DNA from: Apostichopus japonicus
Taxonomy: Eukaryota; Echinodermata; Holothuroidea; Aspidochirotida; Stichopodidae
Length of the DNA stretch: 64,000 nucleotides
NCBI RefSeq assembly: GCF_037975245.1
Contig: NC_092564.1
Coordinates: 29,317,484-29,381,483 of the forward strand
Direction: 5' to 3'
Positions 1 to 13,600 of the stretch are shown here, piece after piece. A program made the translations under genes and the position numbers. The first letter of the stretch is position 1, and each line of letters opens with the position of its first letter. The notes under the pieces are model-generated. The model was not told the origin of the DNA. It was given only the letters and a program-made list of their open reading frames with translations, and ran no database searches.

Positions 1-2188
1 AAATCTATGTTCGTTTCTAATACTTAAAGTTCCAGAGACCGTATGAGATCGCGGCAAAAGCAAACTGCCCCACCTGGTCTCGAGCCCGCGATCCAAAATA
101 CGTCACGCTCTCGAGGTACAGAGCAACCAACCGCGCCACGACAACAGTTGATATAAATCTATGTTCGTTTCTAATACTTAAAGTTCCAGAGACCGTATGA
201 GATCGCGGCAAAAGCAAACTGCCCCCACCTGGTCTCGAGCCCGCGATCCAAAATACGTCACGCTCTCGAGGTACAGAGCAACCAACCGCGCCACGACAGC
301 AGTTGTTATAAATCTATGTTCGTTTCTAATACTTAAAGTTCCAGAGACCGTACCATATCGCGGCAAATGCAAACTGCCCCCACCTGGTCTCGAGCCCGCG
401 ATCCAAAATACGTCACGCTCTCGAGGTAGAGAGCAACCAACCGCGCCACGACAGCAGTTGATATAAATCTATGTTCGTTTCTAATACTTAAAGTTCCAGA
501 GACGTTATGAGATCGCGGAAAAAGCAAACTGCTCCCACCTGGTCTCGAGCCCGCGATCCAAAATACGTCACGCTCTCGAGGTACAGAGCAACCAACCGCG
601 CCACGACAACAGTTGATATAAATCTATGTTCGTTTCTAATACTTAAAGTTCCCAGAGACCGTATGAGATCGCGGCAAAAGCAAACTGCCCCCACCTGATC
701 TCGAGCACGCGATCCAAAATACGTCACGCTCTCGAGGTACAGAGCAACCAACCGCGCCACGACAGCAGTTGATATAAATCTATGTTCGTTTCTAATACTT
801 AAAGTTCCAGAGACCGTACCAGATCGCGGCAAAAGCAAACTGCCCCCACCTGGTCTCGAGCCCGCGATCCAAAATACGTCACGCTCTCGAGGTACAGAGC
901 AACCAACCGCGCCACGACAGCAGTTGATATCAATCTATGTTCGTTTCTAATACTTAAAGTTCCAGAGACGTTATGAGATCGCGGAAAAAGCAAACTGCCC
1001 CCACCTGGTCTCGAGCCCGCGATCCAAAATACGTCACGCTCTCGAGGTACAGAGCAACCAACCGCGCCACGACAGCAGTTGATATAAATCTATGTTCGTT
1101 TCTAATACTTAAAGTTCCAGAGACCGTACAAGATCACGGCAAAAGCAAACTGCCCCCACCTGGTCTCGAGCCCGCGATCCAAAATACGTCACGCTCTCGA
1201 GGTACAGAGCAACCAACCGAGCCACGACAGCAGTTGATATAAATCTATGTTCGTTTCTAATACTTAAAGTTCCAGAGACCGTACAAGATCGCGGCAAAAG
1301 CAAACTGCCCCCACCTGGTCTCGAGCCCGCGATCCAAAATACGTCACGCTCTCGAGGTACAGAGCAACCAACCGCGCCACGACAACAGTTGATATAAATC
1401 TATGTTCGTTTCTAATACTTAAAGTTCCAGAGACCGTATGAGATCGCGGCAAAAGCAAACTGCCCCCACCTGGTCTCGAGCCCGCGATCCAAAATACGTC
1501 ACGCTCTCGAGGTACAGAGCAACCAACCGCGCCACGACAGCAGTTGATATAAATCTATGTTCGTTTCTAATACTTAAAGTTCCAGAGACCGTATGAGATC
1601 GCGGCAAAAGCAAACTGCCCCCACCTGGTCTCGAGCCCGCGATCCAAAATACGTCACGCTCTCGAGGTACAGAGCAACCAACCGCGCCACGACAGCAGTT
1701 GATATAAATCTATGTTCGTTTCTAATACTTAAAGTTCCCAGAGACCGTATGAGATCGCGGCAAAAGCAAACTGCCCCCACCTGGGCTCGAGCCCGCGATC
1801 CAAAATACGTCACGCTCTCGAGGTACAGAGCAACCAACCGCGCCACGACAGCAGTTGATATAAATCTATGTTCGTTTCTAATACTTAAAGTTCCCAGAGA
1901 CCGTACGAGATCGCGGCAAAAGCAAACTGCCCCCACCTGGCCTCGAGCCCGCGATCCAAAATACGTCACGCTCTCGAGGTACAGAGCAACCAACCGCGCC
2001 ACGACAGCAGTTGATATAAATCTATGTTCGTTTCTAATACTTAAAGTTCCCAGAGACCGTATGAGATCGCGGCAAAAGCAAACTGCCCCCACCTGGTCTC
2101 GAGCCCGCGATCCAAAATACGTCACGCTCTCGAGGTACAGAGCAACCAACCGCGCCACGACAGCAGTTGATATAAATCTATGTTCGTT
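1..2188. repeat. Higher-order block duplicated at 6,205-8,392 (40 monomers apart)
   Basis: The order of variant monomers here recurs 6,204 bp downstream. Rare markers shared at that offset include TAGAGAGC at 427 and 6,631, the CGTACCATATC monomer, AGATCACGGC and the ACCGAGCC variant. Similarity breaks at 2,189/8,393, where the downstream copy has TTCCTAATAC and this one TTTCTAATACATAAAG. The match is already running at base 1, so the duplication probably extends left of the window. Confidence 0.85.
210..293 (-). promoter_or_regulatory. tRNA-like RNA polymerase III module (representative copy, present in nearly every monomer)
   Basis: Read on the minus strand, TGGCGCGGTTGG (293-282) matches the tRNA A box TRGCNNAGYNGG at every defined position but one. 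GGCTCGAGACC (241-231) matches the B box GGTTCGANNCC at all but one. They are 40 bp apart, within the normal tRNA range. A TTTT run (213-210), a minimal pol III terminator, lies about 17 bp after the B box. A TTTATA-like element lies about 15-25 bp upstream of the A box. The T-arm stem does not pair well, so this is more like a SINE head or decayed tRNA than a working tRNA. A second TTTT between the boxes could stop transcription early. The match is direct observation; transcription is inference. Confidence 0.5.
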
Positions 2189-5100
2189 TCTAATACATAA
2201 AGTTCCAGAGACTGTATGAAATCGCGGAAAAAGCTAACTGCCCCCACCTGGTCTCGAGCCCGCGATCCAAAATACGTCACGCTCTCGAGGTACAGAGCAA
2301 CCAACCGCTCCACGACAGCAGTTGATATAAATCTATGTTCGTTTCTAATACTTAAAGTTCCAGAGACCGTACCAGATCCCGCAAAAGCAAACTGCCCCCA
2401 CCTGGCCTCGAGCCCGCGATCCAAAATACGTCACGCTCTCGAGGTACAGAGCAACCAACCGCGCCACGAGAGCAGTTGATATAGAGCTATGTTCGTTTCT
2501 AATACTTAAAGTTCCCAGAGACCGTATAAGATCGCGGCAAAAGCAAACTGCCCCAACCTGGCCTCGAGCCCGCGATCAAAAATACGTCACGCTCTCGAGG
2601 TACAGAGCAACCAACCGCGCCACGAGAGCAGTTGATATAGAGCTATGTTCGTTTCTAATACTTAAAGTTCCCAGAGACCGTATAAGATCGCGGCAAAAGC
2701 AAACTGCCCCCACCTGGTCTCGAGCCCGCGATCCACAATACGTCACGCTCTCGAGGTACAGAGCAACCAACCGCGCCACGACAGCAGTTGATATGAATCT
2801 ATGTTCGTTTCTAATACTTAAAGTTCCAGAGACCGTATGAGATCGCGGCAAAAGCTAACTGCCCCCACCTGGTCTCGAGCCCGCGATCCAAAATACGTCA
2901 CGCTCTCGAGGTACAGAGCAACCAACGGCGCCACGACAGCAGTTGATATAAATCTATGTTCGTTTCTAATACTTAAAGTTCCAGAGACCGTATGAGATCG
3001 CGGCAAAAGCAAACTGCCCCCACCTGGTCTCGAGCCCGCGATCCAAAATACGTCACGCTCTCGAGGTACAGAGCAACCAACCGCGCCACGACAGCAGTTG
3101 ATATAAATCTATGTTCGTTTCTAATACTTAAAGTTCTAGAGACCGTATGAGATCGCGGCAAAAGCAAACTGCCCCCACCTGGTCTCGAGCCCGCGATCCA
3201 AAATACGTCACGCTCTCGAGGTACAGAGCAACCAACCGCGCAACGACAGCAGTTGATATAAATCTATGTTCGTTTCTAATACTTAAAGTTCCAGAGACCG
3301 TATGAGATCGCGGCAAAAGCAAACTGCCCCCACCTGGTCTCGAGCCCGCGATCCAAAATACGTCACGCTCTCGAGGTACAGAGCAACCAACCGCCCCACG
3401 ACAGCAGTTGATATAAATCTATGTTCGTTTCTAATACTTAAAGTTCCAGAGACCGTACAAGATCGCGGCAAAAGCAAACTGCCCCACCTGGTCTCGAGCC
3501 CGCGATCCAAAATACGTCACGCTCTCGAGGTACAGAGCAACCAACCGCGCCACGACAGCAGTTGATATAAATCTATGTTCGTTTCTAATACTTAAAGTTC
3601 CAGAGACCGTATGAGATCGCGGCAAAAGCAAACTGCCCCACCTGGTCTCGAGCCCGCGATCCAAAATACGTCACGCTCTCGAGGTACAGAGCAACCAACC
3701 GCGCCACGACAGCAGTTGATATAAATCTATGTTCGTTTCTAATACTTAAAGTTCCAGAGACGGTATCAGATCGCGGCAAAAGCAAACTGCCCCCACCTGG
3801 TCTCGAGCCCGCGATCCAAAATACGTCACGCTCTCGAGGTACAGAGCAACCAACCGCGCCACGACAGCAGTTGATATAAATCTATGTTCGTTTCTAATAC
3901 TTAAAGTTCCAGAGACGGTATCAGATCGCGGCAAAAGCAAACTGCCCCCACCTGGTCTCGAGCCCGCGATCCAAAATACGTCACGCTCTCGAGGTACAGA
4001 GCAACCAACCGCGCCACGACAACAGTTGATATAAATCTATGTTCGTTTCTAATACTTAAAGTTCCAGAGACCGTATGAGATCGCGGCAAAAGCAAACTGC
4101 CCCCACCTGGTCTCGAGCCCGCGATCCAAAATACGTCACGCTCTCGAGGTACAGAGCAACCAACCTCGCCACGACAGCAGTTGATATAAATCTATGTTCG
4201 TTTCTAATACTTAAAGTTCCAGAGACCGTACAAGATCGCGGCAAAAGCAAACTGCCCCCACCTGGTCTCGAGCCCGCGATCCAAAATACGTCACGCTCTC
4301 GAGGTACAGAGCAACCAACCGCGCCACGACAGCAGTTGATATAAATCTATGTTCGTTTCTAATACTTAAAGTTCCAGAGACCGTACAAGATCGCGGCAAA
4401 AGCAAACTGCCCCCACCTGGTCTCGAGCCCGCGATCCAAAATACGTCACGCTCTCGAGGTACAGAGCAACCAACCGCGCCACGACAGCAGTTGATATAAA
4501 TCTATGTTCGTTTCTAATACTTAAAGTTCCAGAGACCGTATAAGATCGCGGCAAAAGCAAACTGCCCCCACCTGGTCTCGAGCCCGCGATCCAAAATACG
4601 TCACGCTCTCGAGGTACAGAGCAACCAACCGCGCCACGACAGCAGTTGATATAAATCTATGTTCGTTTCTAATACTTAAAGTTCCAGAGACCGTATGAGA
4701 TCGCGGCAAAAGCAAACTGCCCCACCTGGTCTCGAGCCCGCGATCCAAAATACGTCACGCTCTCGAGGTACAGAGCAACCAACCGCGCCACGACAACAGT
4801 TGATATAAATCTATGTTCGTTTCTAATACTTAAAGTTCCAGAGACCGTACCAGATCGCGGCAAAATCAAACTGCCCCCACCTGGTCTCGAGCCCGCGATC
4901 CAAAATACGTCACGCTCTCGAGGTACAGAGCAACCAACCGCGCCACGACAACAGTTGATATAAATCTATGTTCGTTTCTAATACTTAAAGTTCCAGAGAC
5001 CGTATGAGATCGCGGCAAAAGCAAACTGCCCCCACCTGGTCTCGAGCCCGCGATCCAAAATACGTCACGCTCTCGAGGTACAGAGCAACCAACCGCGCCA

Positions 5101-6570
5101 CGACAGCAGTTGTTATAAATCTATGTTCGTTTCTAATACTTAAAGTTCCAGAGACCGTACCATATCGCGGCAAATGCAAACTGCCCCCACCTGGTCTCGA
5201 GCCCGCGATCCAAAATACGTCACGCTCTCGAGGTACAGAGAGCAACCAACCGCGCCACGACAGCAGTTGATATAAATCTATGTTCGTTTCTAATACTTAA
5301 AGTTCCAGAGACCGTATGAGATCGCGGCAAAAGCAAACTGCCCCCACCTGGTCTCGAGCCCGCGATCCAAAATACGTCACGCTCTCGAGGTACAGAGCAA
5401 CCAACCGCGCCACGACAGCAGTTGATATAAATCTATGTTCGTTTCTAATACTTAAAGTTCCCAGAGACCGTATGAGATCGCGGCAAAAGCAAACTGCCCC
5501 CACCTGATCTCGAGCACGCGATCCAAAATACGTCACGCTCTCGAGGTACAGAGCAACCAACCGCGCCACGACAGCAGTTGATATAAATCTATGTTCGTTT
5601 CTAATACTTAAAGTTCCAGAGACCGTACCAGATCGCGGCAAAAGCAAACTGCCCCCACCTGGTCTCGAGCCCGCGATCCAAAATACGTCACGCTCTCGAG
5701 GTACAGAGCAACCAACCGCGCCACGACAGCAGTTGATATAAATCTATGTTCGTTTCTAATACTTAAAGTTCCAGAGACCGTACCAGATCGCGGCAAAAGC
5801 AAACTGCCCTCACCTGGTCTCGAGCCCGCGATCCAAAATACGTCACGCTCTCGAGGTACAGAGCAACCAACCGCGCCACGACAGCAGTTGATATAAATCT
5901 ATGTTCGTTTCTAATACTTAAAGTTCCAGAGACGTTATGAGATCGCGGAAAAAGCAAACTGCCCCCACCTGGTCTCGAGCCCGCGATCCAAAATACGTCA
6001 CGCTCTCGAGGTACAGAGCAACCAACCGCGCCACGACAGCAGTTGATATAAATCTATGTTCGTTTCTAATACTTAAAGTTCCAGAGACCGTACAAGATCG
6101 CGGCAAAAGCAAACTGCCCCCACCTGGTCTCGAGCCCGCGATCCAAAATACGTCACGCTCTCGAGGTACAGAGCAACCAACCGCGCCACGACAGCAGTTG
6201 ATATAAATCTATGTTCGTTTCTAATACTTAAAGTTCCAGAGACCGTATGAGATCGCGGCAAAAGCAAACTGCCCCACCTGGTCTCGAGCCCGCGATCCAA
6301 AATACGTCACGCTCTCGAGGTACAGAGCAACCAACCGCGCCACGACAACAGTTGATATAAATCTATGTTCGTTTCTAATACTTAAAGTTCCAGAGACCGT
6401 ATGAGATCGCGGCAAAAGCAAACTGCCCCCACCTGGTCTCGAGCCCGCGATCCAAAATACGTCACGCTCTCGAGGTACAGAGCAACCAACCGCGCCACGA
6501 CAGCAGTTGTTATAAATCTATGTTCGTTTCTAATACTTAAAGTTCCAGAGACCGTACCATATCGCGGCAA

Positions 6571-9500
6571 ATGCAAACTGCCCCCACCTGGTCTCGAGCC
6601 CGCGATCCAAAATACGTCACGCTCTCGAGGTAGAGAGCAACCAACCGCGCCACGACAGCAGTTGATATAAATCTATGTTCGTTTCTAATACTTAAAGTTC
6701 CAGAGACGTTATGAGATCGCGGAAAAAGCAAACTGCTCCCACCTGGTCTCGAGCCCGCGATCCAAAATACGTCACGCTCTCGAGGTACAGAGCAACCAAC
6801 CGCGCCACGACAACAGTTGATATAAATCTATGTTCGTTTCTAATACTTAAAGTTCCCAGAGACCGTATGAGATCGCGGCAAAAGCAAACTGCCCCCACCT
6901 GATCTCGAGCACGCGATCCAAAATACGTCACGCTCTCGAGGTACAGAGCAACCAACCGCGCCACGACAGCAGTTGATATAAATCTATGTTCGTTTCTAAT
7001 ACTTAAAGTTCCAGAGACCGTACCAGATCGCGGCAAAAGCAAACTGCCCCCACCTGGTCTCGAGCCCGCGATCCAAAATACGTCACGCTCTCGAGGTACA
7101 GAGCAACCAACCGCGCCACGACAGCAGTTGATATCAATCTATGTTCGTTTCTAATACTTAAAGTTCCAGAGACGTTATGAGATCGCGGAAAAAGCAAACT
7201 GCCCCCACCTGGTCTCGAGCCCGCGATCCAAAATACGTCACGCTCTCGAGGTACAGAGCAACCAACCGCGCCACGACAGCAGTTGATATAAATCTATGTT
7301 CGTTTCTAATACTTAAAGTTCCAGAGACCGTACAAGATCACGGCAAAAGCAAACTGCCCCCACCTGGTCTCGAGCCCGCGATCCAAAATACGTCACGCTC
7401 TCGAGGTACAGAGCAACCAACCGAGCCACGACAGCAGTTGATATAAATCTATGTTCGTTTCTAATACTTAAAGTTCCAGAGACCGTACAAGATCGCGGCA
7501 AAAGCAAACTGCCCCCACCTGGTCTCGAGCCCGCGATCCAAAATACGTCACGCTCTCGAGGTACAGAGCAACCAACCGCGCCACGACAACAGTTGATATA
7601 AATCTATGTTCGTTTCTAATACTTAAAGTTCCAGAGACCGTATGAGATCGCGGCAAAAGCAAACTGCCCCCACCTGGTCTCGAGCCCGCGATCCAAAATA
7701 CGTCACGCTCTCGAGGTACAGAGCAACCAACCGCGCCACGACAGCAGTTGATATAAATCTATGTTCGTTTCTAATACTTAAAGTTCCAGAGACCGTATGA
7801 GATCGCGGCAAAAGCAAACTGCCCCCACCTGGTCTCGAGCCCGCGATCCAAAATACGTCACGCTCTCGAGGTACAGAGCAACCAACCGCGCCACGACAGC
7901 AGTTGATATAAATCTATGTTCGTTTCTAATACTTAAAGTTCCCAGAGACCGTATGAGATCGCGGCAAAAGCAAACTGCCCCCACCTGGGCTCGAGCCCGC
8001 GATCCAAAATACGTCACGCTCTCGAGGTACAGAGCAACCAACCGCGCCACGACAGCAGTTGATATAAATCTATGTTCGTTTCTAATACTTAAAGTTCCCA
8101 GAGACCGTACGAGATCGCGGCAAAAGCAAACTGCCCCCACCTGGCCTCGAGCCCGCGATCCAAAATACGTCACGCTCTCGAGGTACAGAGCAACCAACCG
8201 CGCCACGACAGCAGTTGATATAAATCTATGTTCGTTTCTAATACTTAAAGTTCCCAGAGACCGTATGAGATCGCGGCAAAAGCAAACTGCCCCCACCTGG
8301 TCTCGAGCCCGCGATCCAAAATACGTCACGCTCTCGAGGTACAGAGCAACCAACCGCGCCACGACAGCAGTTGATATAAATCTATGTTCGTTCCTAATAC
8401 TTAAAGTTCCAGAGACCGTATGAGATCGCGGCAAAAGCAAACTGCCCCCACCTGGTCTCGAGCCCGCGATCCAAAATACGTCACGCTCTCGAGGTACAGA
8501 GCAACCAACCGCGCCACGACATCAGTTGATATAAATCTATGTTCGTTTCTAATACTTAAAGTTCCCAGAGACCGTATGAGATCGCGGCAAAAGCAAACTG
8601 CCCCCACCTGGTCTCGAGCCCGCGATCCAAAATACGTCACGCTCTCGAGGTACAGAGCAACCAACCGCGCCACGACAGCAGTTGATATAAATCTATGTTC
8701 GTTTCTAATACTTAAAGTTCCCAGAGACCGTATGAGATCGCGGCAAAAGCAAACTGCCCCCACCTGGTCTCGAGCCCGCGATCCAAAATACGTCACGCTC
8801 TCGAGGTACAGAGCAACCAACCGCGCCACGACAGCAGTTGATATAAATCTATGTTCGTTTCTAATACTTAAAGTTCCAGAGACCGTATGAGATCGCGGCA
8901 AAAGCAAACTGCCCCCACCTGGTCTCGAGCCCGCGATCCAAAATACGTTACGCTCTCGAGGTACAGAGCAACCAACCGCGCCACGACAGCAGTTGATATA
9001 AATCTATGTTCGTTTCTAATACTTAAAGTTCCAGAGACCGTATAAGATCGCGGCAAAAGCAAACTGCCCCCACCTGGTCTCGAGCCCGCGATCCAAAATA
9101 CGTCACGCTCTCGAGGTACAGAGCAACCAACCGCGCCACGACAGCAGTTGATATAAATCTATGTTCGTTTCTAATACTTAAAGTTCCCAGAGACCGTATG
9201 AGATCGCGGCAAAAGCAAACTGCCCCCACCTGGTCTCGAGCCCGCGATCCAAAATACGTCACGCTCTCGAGGTACAGAGCAACCAACCGCGCCACGACAG
9301 CAGTTGATATAAATCTATGTTCGTTTCTAATACTTAAAGTTCCAGAGACCGTACCAGATCGCGGCAAAAGCAAACTGCCCCCACCTGGTCTCGAGCCCGC
9401 GATCCAAAATACGTCACGCTCTCGAGGTACAGAGCAACCAACCGCGCCACGACAGCAGTTGATATAAATCTATGTTCGTTTCTAATACTTAAAGTTCCAG

Positions 9501-10609
9501 AGACCGTATGAGATCGCGGAAAAAGCAAACAGCCCCCACCTGGTCTCGAGCCCGCGATCCAAAATACGTCACGCTCTCGAGGTACAGAGCAACCAACCGC
9601 GCCACGACAGCAGTTGATATAAATCTATGTTCGTTTCTAATACTTAAAGTTCCCAGAGACCGTATGAGATCGCGGCAAAAGCAAACTGCCCCCACCTGGT
9701 CTCGAGCCCGCGATCCAAAATACGTCACGCTCTCGAGGTACAGAGCAACCAACCGCGCCACGACAGCAGTTGATATAAATCTATGTTCGTTTCTAATACT
9801 TAAAGTTCCCAGAGACCGTATGAGATCGCGGCAAAAGCAAACTGCCCCCACCTGGTCTCGAGCCCGCGATCCAAAATACGTCACGCTCTCGAGGTACAGA
9901 GCAACCAACCGCGCCACGACAGCAGTTGATATAAATCTATGTTCGTTTCTAATACTTAAAGTTCCAGAGACCGTATGAGATCGCGGAAAAAGCAAACTGC
10001 CCCACCTGGTCTCGAGCCCGCGATCCAAAATACGTCACGCTCTCGAGGTACAGAGCAACCAACCGCGCCACGACAGCAGTTGATATAAATCTATGTTCGT
10101 TTCTAATACTTAAAGTTCCAGAGACCGTACCAGATCGCGGCAAAAGCAAACTGCCCCCACCTGGTCTCGAGCCCGCGATCCAAAATACGTCACGCTCTCG
10201 AGGTACAGAGCAACCAACCGCGCCACGACAGCAGTTGATATAAATCTATGTTCTTTTCTAATACTTAAAGTTCCAGAGACCGTATGAGATCGCGGCAAAA
10301 GCAAACTGCCCCCACCTGGTCTCGAGCCCGCGATCCAAAATACGTCACGCTCTCGAGGTACAGAGCAACCAACCGCGCCACGACAGCAGTTGATATAAAT
10401 CTATGTTCGTTTCTAATACTTAAAGTTCCAGAGACCGTATGAGATCGCGGCAAAAGCAAACTGCCCCCACCTGGTCTCGAGCCCGCGATCCAAAATACGT
10501 CACGCTCTCGAGGTACAGAGCAACCAACCGCGCCACGACAGCAGTTGATATAAATCTATGTTCGTTTCTAATACTTAAAGTTTCCAGAGACCGTATGAGA
10601 TCGCGGCAA
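6571..10609. repeat. 26-monomer higher-order repeat, copy 1 (4,039 bp)
   Basis: This block repeats directly downstream with a constant offset of 4,039 bp. Diagnostic rare variants all shift by exactly that amount: TAGAGAGC (6,631 to 10,670), TTCCTAATAC (8,391 to 12,430), GACATCAGTTG (8,520 to 12,559), CAAACAGCCCC (9,528 to 13,567) and TTCTTTTCTAA (10,252 to 14,291). I noticed no difference between the two copies over most of their length. Its first part also matches bases 427-2,188. Confidence 0.9.
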
Positions 10610-13600
10610 AAGCAAACTGCCCCCACCTGGTCTCGAGCCCGCGATCCAAAATACGTCACGCTCTCGAGGTAGAGAGCAACCAACCGCGCCACGACAGCAG
10701 TTGATATAAATCTATGTTCGTTTCTAATACTTAAAGTTCCAGAGACGTTATGAGATCGCGGAAAAAGCAAACTGCTCCCACCTGGTCTCGAGCCCGCGAT
10801 CCAAAATACGTCACGCTCTCGAGGTACAGAGCAACCAACCGCGCCACGACAACAGTTGATATAAATCTATGTTCGTTTCTAATACTTAAAGTTCCCAGAG
10901 ACCGTATGAGATCGCGGCAAAAGCAAACTGCCCCCACCTGATCTCGAGCACGCGATCCAAAATACGTCACGCTCTCGAGGTACAGAGCAACCAACCGCGC
11001 CACGACAGCAGTTGATATAAATCTATGTTCGTTTCTAATACTTAAAGTTCCAGAGACCGTACCAGATCGCGGCAAAAGCAAACTGCCCCCACCTGGTCTC
11101 GAGCCCGCGATCCAAAATACGTCACGCTCTCGAGGTACAGAGCAACCAACCGCGCCACGACAGCAGTTGATATCAATCTATGTTCGTTTCTAATACTTAA
11201 AGTTCCAGAGACGTTATGAGATCGCGGAAAAAGCAAACTGCCCCCACCTGGTCTCGAGCCCGCGATCCAAAATACGTCACGCTCTCGAGGTACAGAGCAA
11301 CCAACCGCGCCACGACAGCAGTTGATATAAATCTATGTTCGTTTCTAATACTTAAAGTTCCAGAGACCGTACAAGATCACGGCAAAAGCAAACTGCCCCC
11401 ACCTGGTCTCGAGCCCGCGATCCAAAATACGTCACGCTCTCGAGGTACAGAGCAACCAACCGAGCCACGACAGCAGTTGATATAAATCTATGTTCGTTTC
11501 TAATACTTAAAGTTCCAGAGACCGTACAAGATCGCGGCAAAAGCAAACTGCCCCCACCTGGTCTCGAGCCCGCGATCCAAAATACGTCACGCTCTCGAGG
11601 TACAGAGCAACCAACCGCGCCACGACAACAGTTGATATAAATCTATGTTCGTTTCTAATACTTAAAGTTCCAGAGACCGTATGAGATCGCGGCAAAAGCA
11701 AACTGCCCCCACCTGGTCTCGAGCCCGCGATCCAAAATACGTCACGCTCTCGAGGTACAGAGCAACCAACCGCGCCACGACAGCAGTTGATATAAATCTA
11801 TGTTCGTTTCTAATACTTAAAGTTCCAGAGACCGTATGAGATCGCGGCAAAAGCAAACTGCCCCCACCTGGTCTCGAGCCCGCGATCCAAAATACGTCAC
11901 GCTCTCGAGGTACAGAGCAACCAACCGCGCCACGACAGCAGTTGATATAAATCTATGTTCGTTTCTAATACTTAAAGTTCCCAGAGACCGTATGAGATCG
12001 CGGCAAAAGCAAACTGCCCCCACCTGGGCTCGAGCCCGCGATCCAAAATACGTCACGCTCTCGAGGTACAGAGCAACCAACCGCGCCACGACAGCAGTTG
12101 ATATAAATCTATGTTCGTTTCTAATACTTAAAGTTCCCAGAGACCGTACGAGATCGCGGCAAAAGCAAACTGCCCCCACCTGGCCTCGAGCCCGCGATCC
12201 AAAATACGTCACGCTCTCGAGGTACAGAGCAACCAACCGCGCCACGACAGCAGTTGATATAAATCTATGTTCGTTTCTAATACTTAAAGTTCCCAGAGAC
12301 CGTATGAGATCGCGGCAAAAGCAAACTGCCCCCACCTGGTCTCGAGCCCGCGATCCAAAATACGTCACGCTCTCGAGGTACAGAGCAACCAACCGCGCCA
12401 CGACAGCAGTTGATATAAATCTATGTTCGTTCCTAATACTTAAAGTTCCAGAGACCGTATGAGATCGCGGCAAAAGCAAACTGCCCCCACCTGGTCTCGA
12501 GCCCGCGATCCAAAATACGTCACGCTCTCGAGGTACAGAGCAACCAACCGCGCCACGACATCAGTTGATATAAATCTATGTTCGTTTCTAATACTTAAAG
12601 TTCCCAGAGACCGTATGAGATCGCGGCAAAAGCAAACTGCCCCCACCTGGTCTCGAGCCCGCGATCCAAAATACGTCACGCTCTCGAGGTACAGAGCAAC
12701 CAACCGCGCCACGACAGCAGTTGATATAAATCTATGTTCGTTTCTAATACTTAAAGTTCCCAGAGACCGTATGAGATCGCGGCAAAAGCAAACTGCCCCC
12801 ACCTGGTCTCGAGCCCGCGATCCAAAATACGTCACGCTCTCGAGGTACAGAGCAACCAACCGCGCCACGACAGCAGTTGATATAAATCTATGTTCGTTTC
12901 TAATACTTAAAGTTCCAGAGACCGTATGAGATCGCGGCAAAAGCAAACTGCCCCCACCTGGTCTCGAGCCCGCGATCCAAAATACGTTACGCTCTCGAGG
13001 TACAGAGCAACCAACCGCGCCACGACAGCAGTTGATATAAATCTATGTTCGTTTCTAATACTTAAAGTTCCAGAGACCGTATAAGATCGCGGCAAAAGCA
13101 AACTGCCCCCACCTGGTCTCGAGCCCGCGATCCAAAATACGTCACGCTCTCGAGGTACAGAGCAACCAACCGCGCCACGACAGCAGTTGATATAAATCTA
13201 TGTTCGTTTCTAATACTTAAAGTTCCCAGAGACCGTATGAGATCGCGGCAAAAGCAAACTGCCCCCACCTGGTCTCGAGCCCGCGATCCAAAATACGTCA
13301 CGCTCTCGAGGTACAGAGCAACCAACCGCGCCACGACAGCAGTTGATATAAATCTATGTTCGTTTCTAATACTTAAAGTTCCAGAGACCGTACCAGATCG
13401 CGGCAAAAGCAAACTGCCCCCACCTGGTCTCGAGCCCGCGATCCAAAATACGTCACGCTCTCGAGGTACAGAGCAACCAACCGCGCCACGACAGCAGTTG
13501 ATATAAATCTATGTTCGTTTCTAATACTTAAAGTTCCAGAGACCGTATGAGATCGCGGAAAAAGCAAACAGCCCCCACCTGGTCTCGAGCCCGCGATCCA

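Noticed and set aside
210-300. Functional tRNA gene in the monomer
   Set aside because: A and B boxes are present, but the T-arm stem does not pair and a TTTT run lies within the body, so it is called a tRNA-like module only.
1593-2219. Long open frames on both strands throughout the satellite (60 to 312 codons)
   Set aside because: They repeat the same 52-residue translation, exist on both strands at once, begin and end where monomer length changes, and match no protein family.
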